A stretch of DNA of 64,000 nucleotides from Bagarius yarrelli (taxonomy: Eukaryota > Chordata > Actinopteri > Siluriformes > Sisoridae): positions 603,501 through 667,500 of the forward strand of contig VCAZ01000125.1 in assembly GCA_005784505.1 (NCBI GenBank), given 5' to 3'. The position numbers were made by a program, and so were the translations under genes. A model generated the notes under the pieces. It had not been told where the DNA came from. It saw only the letters and a program-made list of their open reading frames with translations, and searched no databases. This document shows, piece by piece, positions 22,677 through 36,129 of this stretch; positions within the stretch are counted from its first letter, which is position 1, and each line of letters opens with the position of its first letter.

Positions 22677-23799
22677 TGAATGCTTTGAAAAGTTTAAGGG
22701 TATAGTTTATACAAAGGTGCAAATTACTACAATAAAGGGATAAAGAGTATGAAAATCACTACTGTGTTTTATTTCCTTACCAGGTGGTACGACAGCAGAA
22801 GTGGCTCAGTGAAGTCTGTGCTACTGACCTGAAGACCTCTAATCCTAGAACTATGAACCGCTAATGTAAAGTCTTATGCAAGCCCTTTAACCTTCAATAG
22901 ATACTCTACTCTTAATCATGAGTAGTTTTGTACGAATATAATCATTTTTTTTTTTTTAATCTACCAAAATCAATGTCATAATGCAGAATAACCAAAGGCA
23001 TTTTTCAAATATATGATCAGATCACACCATTAAGAACAGTTTTACAGAGAGCTGTGGACACGATTTTACACTTCTGCGATCTCAAATACGATATAATAAA
23101 ACCAGTCAACCCACAACGCCGACAGACATGCACTACTTCTCTAATCATTACAATTGATAGGACAGCGTTTTTGAAAAAAAGTTCCCTACAAAGACTTTAA
23201 CCAATAGAACAATGCTGTGGATAATGAAAAATGGATCAGGATAGATTTCTTACAGCTGAATCACTGTTACATTCCTCACCGTCCAGTAGTCATTGCTGAG
23301 CGAGCTTTCTAGAAGAAACACTGCTGTTGATTACAGTTTAAAATCAGCTTGTGACTTGCCTTCACAATTATATCAATTACTGATATAAACACATAAATCT
23401 GATTTCGTGTCCATTACTAATACCGCTTGAGTGCCATTGCTAACCAAGCACATTAAGCTGTACTGTTTATTATAAGGATGCAGATATTCTTGTTAATTGG
23501 ATCCAAATGTTTTGCTTAGAGTTGTTAGTTTGGAGCATACATATGCAGAATTATTTCAGTGGGAAAATGCGCTTTGCATATAAACCTCAGTTTCAATCAG
23601 CAATCGTACATCTGCACTGATTTTATTAGGCATGTGCCAACACGTGTTGACAGCACTTCTAATGGCCACTATAGATACATAGAAAAAGATAAAGAAACGA
23701 ATATTATATGCATCTGGGAAATCCATATAGTCGAGGGTCATCATAGGCTGGTGACTCATCAAACCATCTCAACCAAAAATGTACACTGTGTGGCCAAAA

Positions 23800-24112
23800 G
23801 TTTTTATGGCTTTGTGGGTAGCACTGTTGCCTCACAGCAAATAGGTCCCAGGTTCGTATCCCAGGCAGGAGTCTTTCTGTGGGAAGTTCTGTCCTCCCAG
23901 TTTTTGCCTGGGTTTACTCTGGGTACTCCAGCTTCCTTCCACAGACCAAAAATATATATATTAGGTTGATTAGTGATACTAAATTGCCTATAGAAATAAG
24001 TGTAAGTGTGTGTGGTTGTTTGTCTGTATGTGGCCCTGTCAAACTGTCCACTGCCATCTCGGGACCCTGATTAGGAATAAGCGGGTAAAGACAATGGACG
24101 GATAATATAGTA
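23800..24112 (+). mobile_element. tRNA-derived SINE, family B
   Basis: Contains 'GTGGGTAGCACTGTTGCCTC', the B-box 'CAGGTTCGTATCCC', 'GGTACTCCAGCTTCC' and the tail 'GGAATAAGCGGGTAAAGACA'. It is followed within a few bases by the LINE fragment. Confidence 0.82.
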
Positions 24113-24114
24113 AA

Positions 24115-25465
24115 ATATGGGGTCCCACATAAATCAGTCTTAGGACCTCTGCTTTTCTCAGTATACATGTTTTTCTTGGGTAACAATTTTGCTGATGACA
24201 TCCAGTTATATATCTTATTAAAAAACTAATAATTTTTTTATTATTAAATCCTGATAAGACTGAAATAGTACTTATTGGTCCAAAAACCAGCACACATGAG
24301 CACTCACATTTCAACTTACATTTAGAAGGATGTACTATCACTACTAGCTCATCAGTAAAAGACCTGGGTGTAATATTAGACACCAACTTGTCTATTGATA
24401 GTCATATTTCCATTATTACTAAAACAGCCTTCTTCCACTTTAGACATATTGCCAAGATTAAAAACAGTTTATCTGCAGTGGATGCAGAAAAGCTGGTTCA
24501 TGCATTCATAACCTCCAGACTAGACTATGGTAACACGTTACTAGGTGGTTATCCTACATCTTTGGTAAAGAAGTACAGCTAGTCCAAAATACAGCAGCCA
24601 GAGTTCTCACCAGGTCTATAAAATATAAACACATAACTCCAATATCATCATCCCTGCACTGGCTACCTGTTAAATTTAGGATTGATTACAAAATATTGCT
24701 ACTTATTTATAAGGCACTAAATGGTTTGGCTCCCACGTACCTAACTAGTCTTTTAACATGCTACAATCCATTACGCCCCTTGAGCTCTCAAGCTTCTGGA
24801 CTTCTGGTAGTCCCCAGAATTAAGAAGGTAGAGCTTTTTTATATTTAGCTCCTAAACTTTGGAATAGCCTACCTGACAATGTTCGGGGTTCAGACAGTTT
24901 AAACATATATTAAAGACATATCTCTTTAGCCAGGCATGCACATAACATATCCCATAATATTATGCTCCAGTATATCTAATTAAAGGAACAGCAGCTATGC
25001 TAATTTGTCTCCACCTGTTTCCATTTTTATACCCATTCTTAGGTTTCCAGAGATTGTGCCAGCTCTGGTAGACCCTCAGGGAGAAGAGGCTAACCCTGCA
25101 AAGATCCTGAGGCAAAAGTGACCAGGTTCCCGCCTCTTTTCTCAATTTCAAGGAGCTTCGATGATGGACTGGGACTCGCTCTGCTCCACTCCAAGGCTAC
25201 AATTTATATCACATTTATTCATTACAATATGTTGTAATTAACAATCACATGCGGTGTCACCCAGATAAGTTTGGGTTCCCTATTGAGTTTGCTTCCTCTT
25301 AAGGTTTCCTCCGAATTCATCTCAAGTTGTTTTTTCTTGCCACAGACGCCTCCAGCTTGCTCATTAGAAACAAACTTACACTTTTCACTGCTACAGCATT
25401 CTGTGTAAAGCTGCTTTAAGACAATGTCTGTTGTTTAAAAGTGCTATACAAAAAAATGTAACTTA
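24115..25465 (+). mobile_element. 5'-truncated LINE (L2/CR1-type), reverse transcriptase remnant and 3' tail
   Basis: The beginning encodes decayed reverse transcriptase: 'SVLGPLLFSVYM' followed by 'ADDIQLY', the region of the YADD catalytic box with its first residues lost. Then come 'FRHIAKIKNSLSAVDAEKLV' and 'AFITSRLDYGN' around 24,420-24,540, and 'LVQNTAARVLTR' after a frameshift. The 3' end contains 'GTAAAGCTGCTTTAAGACAA' and 'AAAGTGCTATACAAA', characteristic of fish L2-like elements. The upstream ORFs and endonuclease are missing. Inserted or truncated directly next to a SINE. Confidence 0.82.
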
Positions 25466-28222
25466 ATTAAGTACTAGTCGAAGTGGAGAATTAGATCTGA
25501 AATGTGATGTTTAGAAAGCACACATGGACATGATGGACAGGTGTCTGCAAACTTTTACCATTTCTCCTCTTTAATTCCTTGCTTAGCCTTTGTACTTTAA
25601 CGGCATCCCAAAGGAATAAGAGCGGAGAGATATTAATTGTGTGAATCCTTGAGCATAAACTATAGTGGTGCTCGATCTTCTTGTTTCCAGGGTTACGGTG
25701 TTCCCTTGACAAAACAGGGCGTAGTATGAATACCTGAGGGAGGCTTCCCAGTCACAAAAGACCTAATTAAACACTTTCAGCACTTTCCATGGCTTAACTA
25801 GGCATGGAGTTTTTAGATTTTGTAGAAATTGCATAGCATTTTATTTTCAAAAGTTTCAATTAGATAATGGAATGAGAGAAATCGATAAGAAAACTATTTA
25901 AAAAATAAAAAAAAGGAGAAGTAAAAAAAGGCACAGCATGAGAGTCCTGGTCGAAACTGAAGCGAATCAAGCAGCGTATTCAGTACACAGTGTGTGATGC
26001 GAGTTGTGAAGCATTCCTGACAGATAGGAGGGGGTGTCGGAAAATGCAAACACCAGGAATGATTAGAGTGCATTTGTGATTTTCTATGAGAGCGTGTTCG
26101 ACAGCGAGATTCTCTCCTTCTGAGCGTGTCCAATTTGTCGTTAGCTCTGCTTAATTGCCAACCGCGGTGCTTCGCCGAGATAAAGCCGATTTTCATTCAG
26201 TTTATTGACTGAAAACGTTACGAGCACCATGTTCCCAGATAAAGCGGCTTCTTTTCTTGAAATTAATGAAGACAAAATGAGTTTATTTCTGTTCATTCCA
26301 GTCATGTAAACATACAACAAAAACGATTTTTTTCCAAGACAATATATGAATGCAAATACTTTGTAGGTCAAGTCTCGTGTGAAAACATATGCCAACTAGC
26401 CAATTTTTCTTAGTTTTACATTGCTCTGGCAAGAGACCGTACCACATTACTTATTAAAATTTGTGCAACAGTAAAACACATTCCATTATGCAAATAAAAG
26501 CATTTTGTTTCAACAGCCGAAATTATTCATCAGAAGGTCTGATAACAGTACAGAACAAGTAAATCGCCAAACAGACATTTGAAAATGTTCATAGGACCGT
26601 CAGTCACTGATTCATAAGTTTGAGGCAGTTTATTAGTTTGCAGGTGCAATACATGGGGCATTCTGGGAAATAGAGTGCTTTCTGTGTGTAGTCTTTTCTT
26701 AATTCCTGCTGGTTTATTGTAAACTGAGTTGTTTGTTGTGTTGACAGCTGTAGGTGAAGCAAAGGGAGAGCCGACTACACTGTAGGCCGAGAACATGAAG
26801 ATACCAAGGAAAAAGTAGAGAAAGGGAAAGGAACAGCCATTCGATTAAAAGTCAGGACTCGTACTATATAAAAGTAGAATATATCTTCCCAACCCAGAGT
26901 TAAGCGAATAAATACATCTGCTAGAAGCATGAACAGTAAACAAAGTAGCATGTCTTACCTTTAAATTGGATATATTAGCTTCTTGACTAGACAGTTCATC
27001 GTTCTGAAGAGGTATTTATACACACACTCATCGCAGTTACTGGCTTTAATAAACAGTGCGGTTTCCATCTGTTTAAGGAAAGTTTAAAGCAGCAAAAGCT
27101 GCTGAAGCGAGAGTATCAGACAGAAAGGGTTAGTAAACCGAGCCCGCAAGACACCGACTGTGTCTCCCATCGGAAACTTGGTAGGCAGTGCGGAGAAGGA
27201 GAACAGAGAGAGAAGATGGAGGAAGATCATCGCCGAGGTGACCAGAAAAAAAACACGGAATGAAGATACAATCTGAAAAGCTTAGAAGCTACTAAAAGGT
27301 CATACTATGTGGCCCATCACCCCAGAAATCATACCACCACCAAGAAAGACGGCCAGCTTAGTGCTCCAGCTGTTAACCCAGACAATAAATAAGTGTTCAA
27401 GGACTCCACAGCCTTGCTTCAGCCAGTCAAATCCACTTCTGTAGGAGAGCTTATAGAGAGAGTGGATTGACAGTAGATCCTGTTGGTGATGCTGCACTGG
27501 ACAGACTCCTGCCCCATCTACTACAGTAGCAGAATGGCCCACTAATGTCTATGCTTATGATTTCAATAAATCTTTGATTCTTTAGAGTCACTGGCCAATT
27601 TTCAGGCTTCTTCTACAACGTAATTAGGACCGGGGTAATTATGTGGATTTATGCCCAGTCAACGGGTCTGGAAATGATCCCCCTCACACACACTTCTGTT
27701 CTCCATCCACTGACGAGTGTCCTCTTCCTTTCCGCCTGCCCCGGATACCACTGCGAGTGTGCCCATTCTCTATGACAAAGAAAGAAAGGGACGCTGTCAG
27801 GTCAGGGGAGCTCAGATTTATACTGCTGGAAGACACAGCGCATAATGAAGCCTATGTGATTTATTTGTGGAATGAGATAGTATAGTTCGAATGGGTGGTC
27901 ACTGAACAGAAGCACAAGCCGTTTCTTTAAAACCATTTGAGAAAAGGTATAAGGAGTGTCATCGACATGCACATTCATGCCTGGCCAATCATAATAATCG
28001 AATTTTTTCAGCAGCTAATGTTAAGTGGGCCTTAGGTTTGGTTACATTTCCAGATATTAGACATGCTGAATCGAGACACAGAAGCCAAGCTATGAATGAA
28101 GTGGATCACAAAATTTTTAAAATACAATCCTCAAGTCTGTGCTTAGAAATAAGACAATACAGCACTGTCAAAAAAAAATCTCCTTTAAACCCCAATTACT
28201 GAAAATTTAGAACGGGAAAAAA

Positions 28223-28335
28223 AACATTTACATTTACAGCATTTGGCACAGGCTCTTATCCAGAGCGACTTACATTAACACCGGTGGTAGCTTGGTGGTG
28301 CTTGGAATCTAACCCTGATCTTCCAAAAGTAGTGT
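28223..28335 (-). mobile_element. SINE family A, internally deleted
   Basis: The tail 'ACAGCATTTGGCACAGGCTC' joins directly to 'GGTAGCTTGGTGGTGCTTGG', missing about 60 bp of the middle. The head is also truncated. Confidence 0.72.
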
Positions 28336-28677
28336 TTCATTTAATATTTTCATCATTTCTGAGTTGTAAAAATGTGAACTTACTTTCTTTAAGTTTATTT
28401 GTGTTTTGCAAGTTCTATTATAACTATAATAACTATTTGCCAACCCACACCATACAGTACATACATATGATGTTACATCATGGTAATTTTAATCATTTAC
28501 ATAAAAAATAAAAACATATTTCTAATGAAAAAAACTTTTAAAATTGGTCAAATTTGATCTGAGGACAACAGGAAGATCAAGTATGGCACATATAGCTGTG
28601 GATTAGTAAATACCATGCTGTACCTCGCTATAGCCATATCCTGCCTTTCGCCGGTGGAAAGAGCTACTAATAAATAA

Positions 28678-28722
28678 ACATACATACATACACACATACA
28701 TACACACACACACACACATACA
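28678..28722. repeat. (CATA)n/(CA)n microsatellite
   Basis: CATA units followed by CA units. Confidence 0.85.
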
Positions 28723-29543
28723 TTAGAATTATTATATATAATTATTATTTTTCTTAATTTGTGTCATAGAGAATTTACAGATAAGGAAGTAAATGCTGAA
28801 GAGAATGTGGGAAGTTGATATACGTGTGTGCGAATTAACAGGGAAATAAAAAAAATTGTAGCATGAATGGCTTAATTGAATTTACCTGCTATGAATATTT
28901 ATCTTGATTTTATTCATAGTTGTTCACCAACTGATTAAAAAACCCCTTTAAAGGGTGAGTTATTTAAATAAAGCATCATGTCAGAGTGAAAAGGGTCATG
29001 ATGCTGGGTTAGCAGATGCTGTGAATGTGAAGTATGTGTACGTGTGTAGGTTAAGGGAAGATTCAGGGCTGACCTTGAGCATCTCCACAGAGAAAATTAA
29101 TCAATGAGCTTTTATGAAATGATTTTCCGAGTGAATGCGTTAGAACCGTACACCTCTTCCACTGTGTTTCGGGGAATGTCAAACAGTCTATCGCCCAAAC
29201 AGCAGCCGGATGGAAAATGGCAACAGACAAAGTGCTGGTGATTAAAAATTAGGAGCTTTGTAGCAAAAAACTGTAGTTATGTTGCCTGGGGCATCCATTG
29301 GTCATATCATATTTCTAATGCATCAAAAGTCAAACAGCTTCATTAGCTCCTCAGACGGCCTAGAGGTGCTCATTATAGATTCAGACAAGTTGTTGTTTGC
29401 AGACGAGTTGGGGTGGGGGGTAAATTAGCCTTCATTTAAATACAATACATACTCTGTGTAAAGTAACCTAAATCCTTCTGGCTAGGAATGAGCTAAGTGA
29501 GAGAAAGAAAGAGCGAGAAAACTGAAAGCGAGACAGAGAAAAA

Positions 29544-29564
29544 GAGAGAGACAAGGGGGGACAA

Positions 29565-29620
<56 letters not shown>
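29544..29620. repeat. (GA)n microsatellite
   Basis: A long GA run with a few interruptions, within a purine-rich strand from about 29,495. Confidence 0.93.
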
Positions 29621-29622
<2 letters not shown>

Positions 29623-30245
29623 ACAGCATCAAGTATAAAGTTCAGGGCAGATAAAAAAGGGAATGCCTTAAGATTGTGATGCCCTGAGGAAGGCTGCAGT
29701 GTGTCGCAGTCAAGGACTTTGTTCTTAATGAAGACGGACACCTGAGTTCTATTCGCAGGAGATAAGAAGATAGTGGCTGTCATGGTGAAACTCTCAATCC
29801 CTGCCTGAGAGTTAGAAGGAGCCACGCTGGCTGCCTGCTGAACAGTGAGTATGACGAGAGCTGAGTGTTTGAAACAGGACACTGCCAGGAGATATTTATG
29901 CTGCAAGATACCCAACAGAAGTACAGGACAGGACGGTCTTATTAAGAAACCTCCTTGCAGCGTGTAAGACGAAAGGACATATGCTGTTATTGATTGGTTT
30001 TCATTAACATATAATTAAGAGCTGGAAATCAACACTTTGTTTTTGCCTGTGAGAGCTATACACTCTTTAGATCGATAAAAATACCAGTAATGTCTAAGAA
30101 TAGATTTTTGGAACAGTCTGTGCAAGGCGTCTATTACTATTGACTTCTCTGATCGGTTTTAAAGGAATTGATTAGGTGCAAATATTAAAGCTCTTATTCT
30201 AGTGTGCTTATAATAACTTAATTATAGTCACTTCTGTGATAATTA

Positions 30246-30412
30246 GTGGTCCTGGAGGGTCGGTGTCCTGCAGCGTTTAGCTCTAACTCTAATCAATTAC
30301 ATTTGAATTAGCTAATCAAAGTTTTGCTAGGTATACTTGAAAGGTACAGGCAGGTGTGTTGAGGCAAATAGGAGCTAAACTCTGCAGGACCGAGTCTGGT
30401 GACCCCTGCTCT
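30246..30412. mobile_element. copy of the same hAT-like MITE (partial)
   Basis: It shares 'GTCCTGGAGGGTCGGTGTCC', 'GAGCTAAACTCTGCAGGAC' and the terminal 'GACCCCTG' with the 17.5-kb element. The left terminus is missing or diverged. Confidence 0.7.
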
Positions 30413-30604
30413 ATATACTCAAAGGCTTTTCAACATTTCTCAAAGAAATTTTTATAATCGTCTAAAAACGTACGATCCGTACGTTTTTAACATTTAACAA
30501 TTTACATAAATTTTACTGATATTAAAGCCTTAGCAACAAAGTAATTGTTTATTAATCTATTTACTATTATAGCTGCTGAAAATGTGCAGTTAAAAAAGTG
30601 TGGG

Positions 30605-30726
30605 AAAGTGGTACCGCAGTGGTTAAGGTGTTGAACTGCTAATGGAAAGATCAGGGATCTCCGAGCACCACCAAGTTACCACTGCTGGGCCACTGAGCAA
30701 GGCCATTAACCCTTAAATGCTTAATC
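30605..30726 (+). mobile_element. SINE family A, 3' truncated
   Basis: 'AGTGGTACCGCAGTGGTTAA' and 'AGCACCACCAAGTTACCACT' followed by 'GAGCAAGGCCATTAACCC'. The tail is replaced by a tetranucleotide microsatellite. Confidence 0.75.
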
Positions 30727-30905
30727 TATCTACCTACCTACCTACCTACCGACCTACCTACCTACCTACCTATCTATCTATAGATAGATAGATAGCTAGA
30801 TAGACATCTCTATATAGTACATACTACATATAGATACATACATACATACATACATACATACATACATGCATATATATATGTTATATATATTAATATATAT
30901 ATATA
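30727..30905. repeat. compound tetranucleotide microsatellite with inverted segment
   Basis: (CTAC)n, then (CTAT)n, then its reverse complement (GATA)n, then (CATA)n and (TA)n. The CTAT/GATA junction at about 30,780 is a palindrome. Confidence 0.93.
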
Positions 30906-32404
30906 TTAAAATTTTGCCGGACTGGGGACACCCGGAGCACAATAGCACCATACTCAATTGCAGTAACAGCAACTACTATTCAGGTGTTTATTAGGGTTTG
31001 GTAACAGCATGCCGCTTTATATTATATTCCGTACATAATAAGGAAAAAACACAAATACACACACAGTTAAAGTAGCTGGCTTTATCCACTCTAACTGACT
31101 CTACAACCCATTTAAATTGTTATGCTAGGAGATGAACATGCACTGTCGCTTAATTTCCTTCACCAGCTGGAGCAGGTCTGATTAAGCAATCAACTCTACA
31201 ATAGAACACACACTTATAAGAGGAAAAAAAAAAGTGTTTGCGTAAATGTGTGTGCGCTCGTTTGGGAGAATCCCTGGAAGCAACTTTTAAAAAGCTGGCA
31301 AATGAGGTCAGAAAGCGGCAGGGTTGAGATACCGCCACTTGGCAGGGTTGAGCTATCAGAGCTGTCGCAATGTGTTGATGCAGGTTGTGTTGCAGTGTTT
31401 GCTTCATATCTGTAAAGGACATTTAATCTCTGGATGGATGTATGGGCTATTTTATTTCAGTTGCATTTTATTGCTCTCTCTGCTTCTGACTCAGAATCAC
31501 TTTATATCCCAGAGAAAAGACACTAATGAGAAAATGTTAATATTTCGTTTCTGAGCCCGTCATTAATCTGAAGCTGCAGATGGCTCCATTAGGGCAGACC
31601 CAGCATTATTACTACAGATATTAGATTCCGTCGCAGAGATGGAGGATGCAGGAAACTCTAGCTGAGAGCTGGAGAATTGAACATGTGTATATTGTTATAC
31701 TATAAAACCCTGATAAATATTATAAAGTGATGGACATAAAACTGTATAGTCAAGTGAAGGACAGAAATAAATAATCTTAAATCTGGTCTATTTAAGATTC
31801 TACCATCACGAACTACTAAATTACTGCTAGTAGTGTTACTACTAATAAAACAGATCTTTGCGCCCTAAACGTGCATTGGCCCTTAGAATTGTCCCATCTT
31901 TCTCCCCTGCTCATTGGCATTTAAGTTTGAGCCATTAAAAACACTATGATTAACCTTCTGGTGTGGTGGTGTTATACCAGATTTAGAAGATCTAAATAAC
32001 ACTTTGACAAAACTGACACATTACTTATGTCTTCAGTTTTAAGCTGGACTATTTTTTCCACATCTGCATGTTCCTGATTAATTCATAGTGTTAAAAGTGT
32101 TCCAGCATCCATTACATCATGCTCTGGGCAATCTGTGAAATTTCAGCAGCTGCATGGAATTCAGAATGATACACAGATCTTGCTGTTTTTACGACGTCAC
32201 AGCAATGTGCACCACTAAAAAGTAAATTCTATTTAAATAGAGCTACTCACCAAGGTGATACAGAGGTTTCCTCTTTTTTACTTAGTGTTTTATTGTCTTT
32301 CTTTCAGGGGTCCAGGCTGAATAAGTCGAAAAATCATTAAACTTTGCTTCAATAATCATGTTAATTAAAATCTAACTAATTGTTATACTAACCTATTGCT
32401 ACAG

Positions 32405-32406
<2 letters not shown>

Positions 32407-32440
<34 letters not shown>
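32407..32440. repeat. (CT)n microsatellite
   Basis: About 16 CT units. Confidence 0.93.
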
Positions 32441-32443
<3 letters not shown>

Positions 32444-32519
32444 CTCTAATGGCTTTTCAGAAGTGGGATGCACTTTTTTACTATAAACATTCCGGGTCGG
32501 ATTTTGAACTGTCCCCTGA

Positions 32520-32960
32520 TGTCAATAGGTGGTGCAAACATTTGTTGTACAAGTATTTGTAGTACAATGTATTTCTGGTAAATTACCAACAATAATTAAA
32601 TACCACATTTCAGCAGTGCTTGGAAAAACATCTCAACACTGTCTGGTTGTCAAGGGAAACCAGACAAACTTAAAAAGAAGAGTAGAAAATAGGAGTTTCA
32701 GCCACTGACCAAAATACCTATATTTTTTTTCAGGGATCAAAAAGGAAATTGAAAAGTAAAAGTGATTCTGGTCACATGCCCTTATAGTTTGGCACAGACC
32801 ACCGGGAGGATTCACTAGTATAAAATTCATTTTCTCTTATCTCATTTTCTCTTGAATTTTGACTCTAGAGACTTTTGCTCCCTGCTAGTGCAAAAACGAG
32901 TGACACTTTAGCTGAGCACCGTCTCCCGCTTTGGCACCAGCTCTGGTAGAAAAGCTGTAT
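32520..32960. repeat. dispersed transposon-like repeat, family C, copy 1
   Basis: 'GGTAAATTACCAACAATAAT' and 'CAGCAGTGCTTGG', also found at 58.2 kb, with 'TTGGCACCAGCTCTGGTAGA' near the end. Confidence 0.5.
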
Positions 32961-33657
32961 CTATCTCTGAGGAGGTTTTGTGGTATATTTGCACTGACTA
33001 CACTTTAACACCCAGTCTGATTACATATGCTGTACAAAATCACTTGTGTGGCTGTTCAAAGCTTGTTTAAAATGTTTCTCCATTCTTTAAACCCTAAATG
33101 CATTTCTTAGACAATTCCCAGGACAGGTGTTTTTCAATAGCAAAGGACTGTAAAACAAACCAGGCTTATAAGAGGTTTTTAAGATGGTGAGGGAGGGTCC
33201 AAAAAAAAAAAAAAAAGAGACCGCCAGATTCCTGTGTGTCAATAACACTGATGGACAGAACTCAGTTTAATGCCTTTAAAGAGGCTGTGATGATAAACTC
33301 ACTTCAGAGAGGTGCAGCTGATTGATGGCAGCCATCATGAAGGCAATAAGAAACATGTTTAACACACCACTTCCTGTCACGAAATACAACACATCAGAAG
33401 GGCTGAGAACGCAGCAGCAAATTTACCGCCACTCACTGTAGTCCTACACCCACGAATGCAGGGTTCTCGTCTGACAGCTGCAGGGAGGTTAAGCCCTCTA
33501 ACGTGCAGTTCTTTACTCATTGGAGTACTTTTACATAATTGGATTCCAAACTCTGCTGCACTCTTAATCACCTCCATTTTCATACCTCGGTAAATAATCA
33601 GCTTGTTTGGTTTGGCACACATCAATTAACAGGCTTAGAAAAACAAACTCTAGACCA

Positions 33658-34262
33658 GCGCTTGCTAAATTACTAGCCCAGAGTCCTGGAGATATTGTTT
33701 CCTTTTAGTCAGACCACCAAAATGTATCCCCGCCTGTCCGAAAGTACATGTTTCAAAGCTTTTGCATTCTCTCACAAATACAGTTAGGTGATTATCATCA
33801 GGGAGCCACGATCAATATGTGGGGTATTAAAATCGGGTTTAAATGTCCGCTCGTGTTATACTTTTACTTTTAATTATTGAAATGAGTCACTGACGCTCCA
33901 GAAATGTTGAGCACCAATTTCCCCGGAACCCATTCGCTTCAACTGAATTGATTTTACACAATTATCTGTCAGGTTCGCTCCGGATCTGTTAGTCACTACT
34001 ATCCTTATGTGACAAGTGAAATCTTGCACAGTAAATTTTAAACATGTGATGGATTCGAGATCGCATGACATCTGGAATAGGATGTTCATTTAGAACCAAA
34101 ATCCTCCTCCCAACAAATTAGATTATTTTATACAATTGTTATTTGTGTTTTAAAAATGTTTTGATTAATGTTTTGTCTCTTTTACAATATTTACATTACG
34201 TTTTTTTATTCAGGATACATACATTTATTTCAGGGTACAAGGGTACCCCGAAAGGTACGAGG
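33658..34262. repeat. dispersed repeat, family D, copy 1
   Basis: It shares 'CAGGGAGCCACGATCAATAT', 'CTCCGGATCTGTTAGTCAC' and 'GTACCCCGAAAGGTACGAG' with copy 2 at 48 kb, in the same order over about 600 bp. Unclassified; no coding frame. Confidence 0.65.
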
Positions 34263-34477
34263 CAAAATAGCATTTATCATCATTCCCCTTATAGGCTTAC
34301 AATCAGCTGCCTAAACTAATATCTTTCTGCACATTAGTGTTGTAATATGATTATATGTATAATTCTGATTTATTCAATCTATTCTGTTGGCTAAATTCTT
34401 ATTCTTATCGGTGCATTTTTGTAACTGTGTGTAAGAATTCGCCTCAGAATTAATCATATCCTTATGGGAAAAAAGAA

Positions 34478-34612
34478 GCTAGTAAGTGGTTAAGACTTTG
34501 GACTGCTAATTAAAACCAGCACTACCAAGCTACCACTGTTGGGTCCCTGGGAAAGGACCTTTACGGCTCAGTTGGATAAGAAGCTCCTGCCAAATACCAG
34601 CAATACAAATGA
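34478..34612 (+). mobile_element. decayed SINE family A
   Basis: 'AAGTGGTTAAGACTTTGGAC', 'CACTACCAAGCTACCACTGT' and 'AAGCTCCTGCCAAATACC'; B-box lost. Confidence 0.6.
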
Positions 34613-36129
34613 AAAAGAAATTAGCATATATACTAATGCCTACAATTTCAAGAGGCATTAAATAATCAGTTAAAAATGATATTCGGTTATTGTTCTATAA
34701 TTGGACCATTTTAAAAAGGGATCTAGATGAACAGGGAGATAAAGAGTACAGTCAGTTCTGTGGCGCAGCAGTGCATTTTGAAAACAGCAGGCGATAACGG
34801 GGTGGGTTCTGCTGGAATGCTGATTTAATAACTGAACTGAAATGCAGTCATTCTTTATTTAGAAAAAAATATATACATATTTAAAGTTTTCTCACTCTTT
34901 AATCCTGCTGTTACTCTGTAAAGAAAGAAATCTCATATCTAGTTATGACAAAAGAAATGGAAGTGGCTGATCTGAGCCCACATTCGTTCCTGTCACGTAA
35001 AGGAAGCTGGCCTCATCCATATCGAAGAGCATTTCTGTAAACATGATTAAATACCTCTCAATACTGCACCCAGGCAGACCAGGAGGGTGTTCCACCTCAT
35101 TAGTTCAACTTTACTTTCTGCTTGTTTTTAAAGCGAATTCTCCTCCCAACTGGCATGTCAGAAAATGCCAGACGGTAACATTTGAGCAGAAGTGTATAAC
35201 ATTTGCGCAAAAGAAAATGGCAATCAGAAAAGCCAAAAAAAAAATCACTCTGGAAGAACAGTGACTCCAGGGATACCCAGAGAAGCCTTTCCTGTTTTTT
35301 TACTCGAATGCTCTGATGAAACTAACACTTATATGAGTGACTGTATTGTCATGGTAACCGTTCACATCGTCCCGCAGTGCTATAGAGACATGATGGCGCT
35401 CAGGTAAATCAGATAACTGTTAAGGATCTGATTGCCAGGCTCAGAATTCCACCATTGCAATAAAATTCCAGCGAGAGTCAAGATCAAGGATAGCAGGATG
35501 GTGAAGATATTCAGTTTATGGGTTTTGTAGGTAGAGATGTGTTGAGTGAGACGAACAAACATACGTCTGAGCTGACACAAACCTAAGTTGAGTCAAGTGC
35601 ACTTTCAAGTGTGGCTGAAACAAGGCTACGGTGACACTATTCAAATGGAGGAAAGCGCACGGCTACTTTAGTGTTTAAAGGATACAAGTCCCATATTATG
35701 CAGGCCAATGACTAATTAGACCTCAGTGTCTCTATTCAGGGGGTTAAACTCAACACTTCACACCAGTACCAGATGCTGCCAACCCAGGATATACAAATGA
35801 GTCATATCCAGTTCAAATGACTGCACAGAACGCTGCCATTTGCAATCCCTCTATGTGGCTAATGCTTTCTACATATTCTATAACACCGGGGAGAAGAAAC
35901 AATCTGTAGACAAATGGGTTATCTGGCATATTTTTGTTTATCATTTTATTTCCAGAGTGAATGTCTTGTGCATTCAAACCATATGCTTTTATTATCTCAA
36001 ATGATGTGTTTTCTATGCTATTTAATAGAGCTGAAGAATTTACTAACGCTGGCGATGTATGCTGACTTTCTTACTGATACTTTTGTAGCTTTCAAAACAT
36101 TTCTTTTTAACACACTGGCAAAGAAGAAA

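Noticed and set aside
27300..27542. Minus-strand open frame of about 80 codons with a Gly-Cys and hydrophobic segment, faintly tetraspanin-like
   Set aside because: No complete tetraspanin signature, no splice sites that make sense and no neighbouring exons. More likely repeat-derived or chance.
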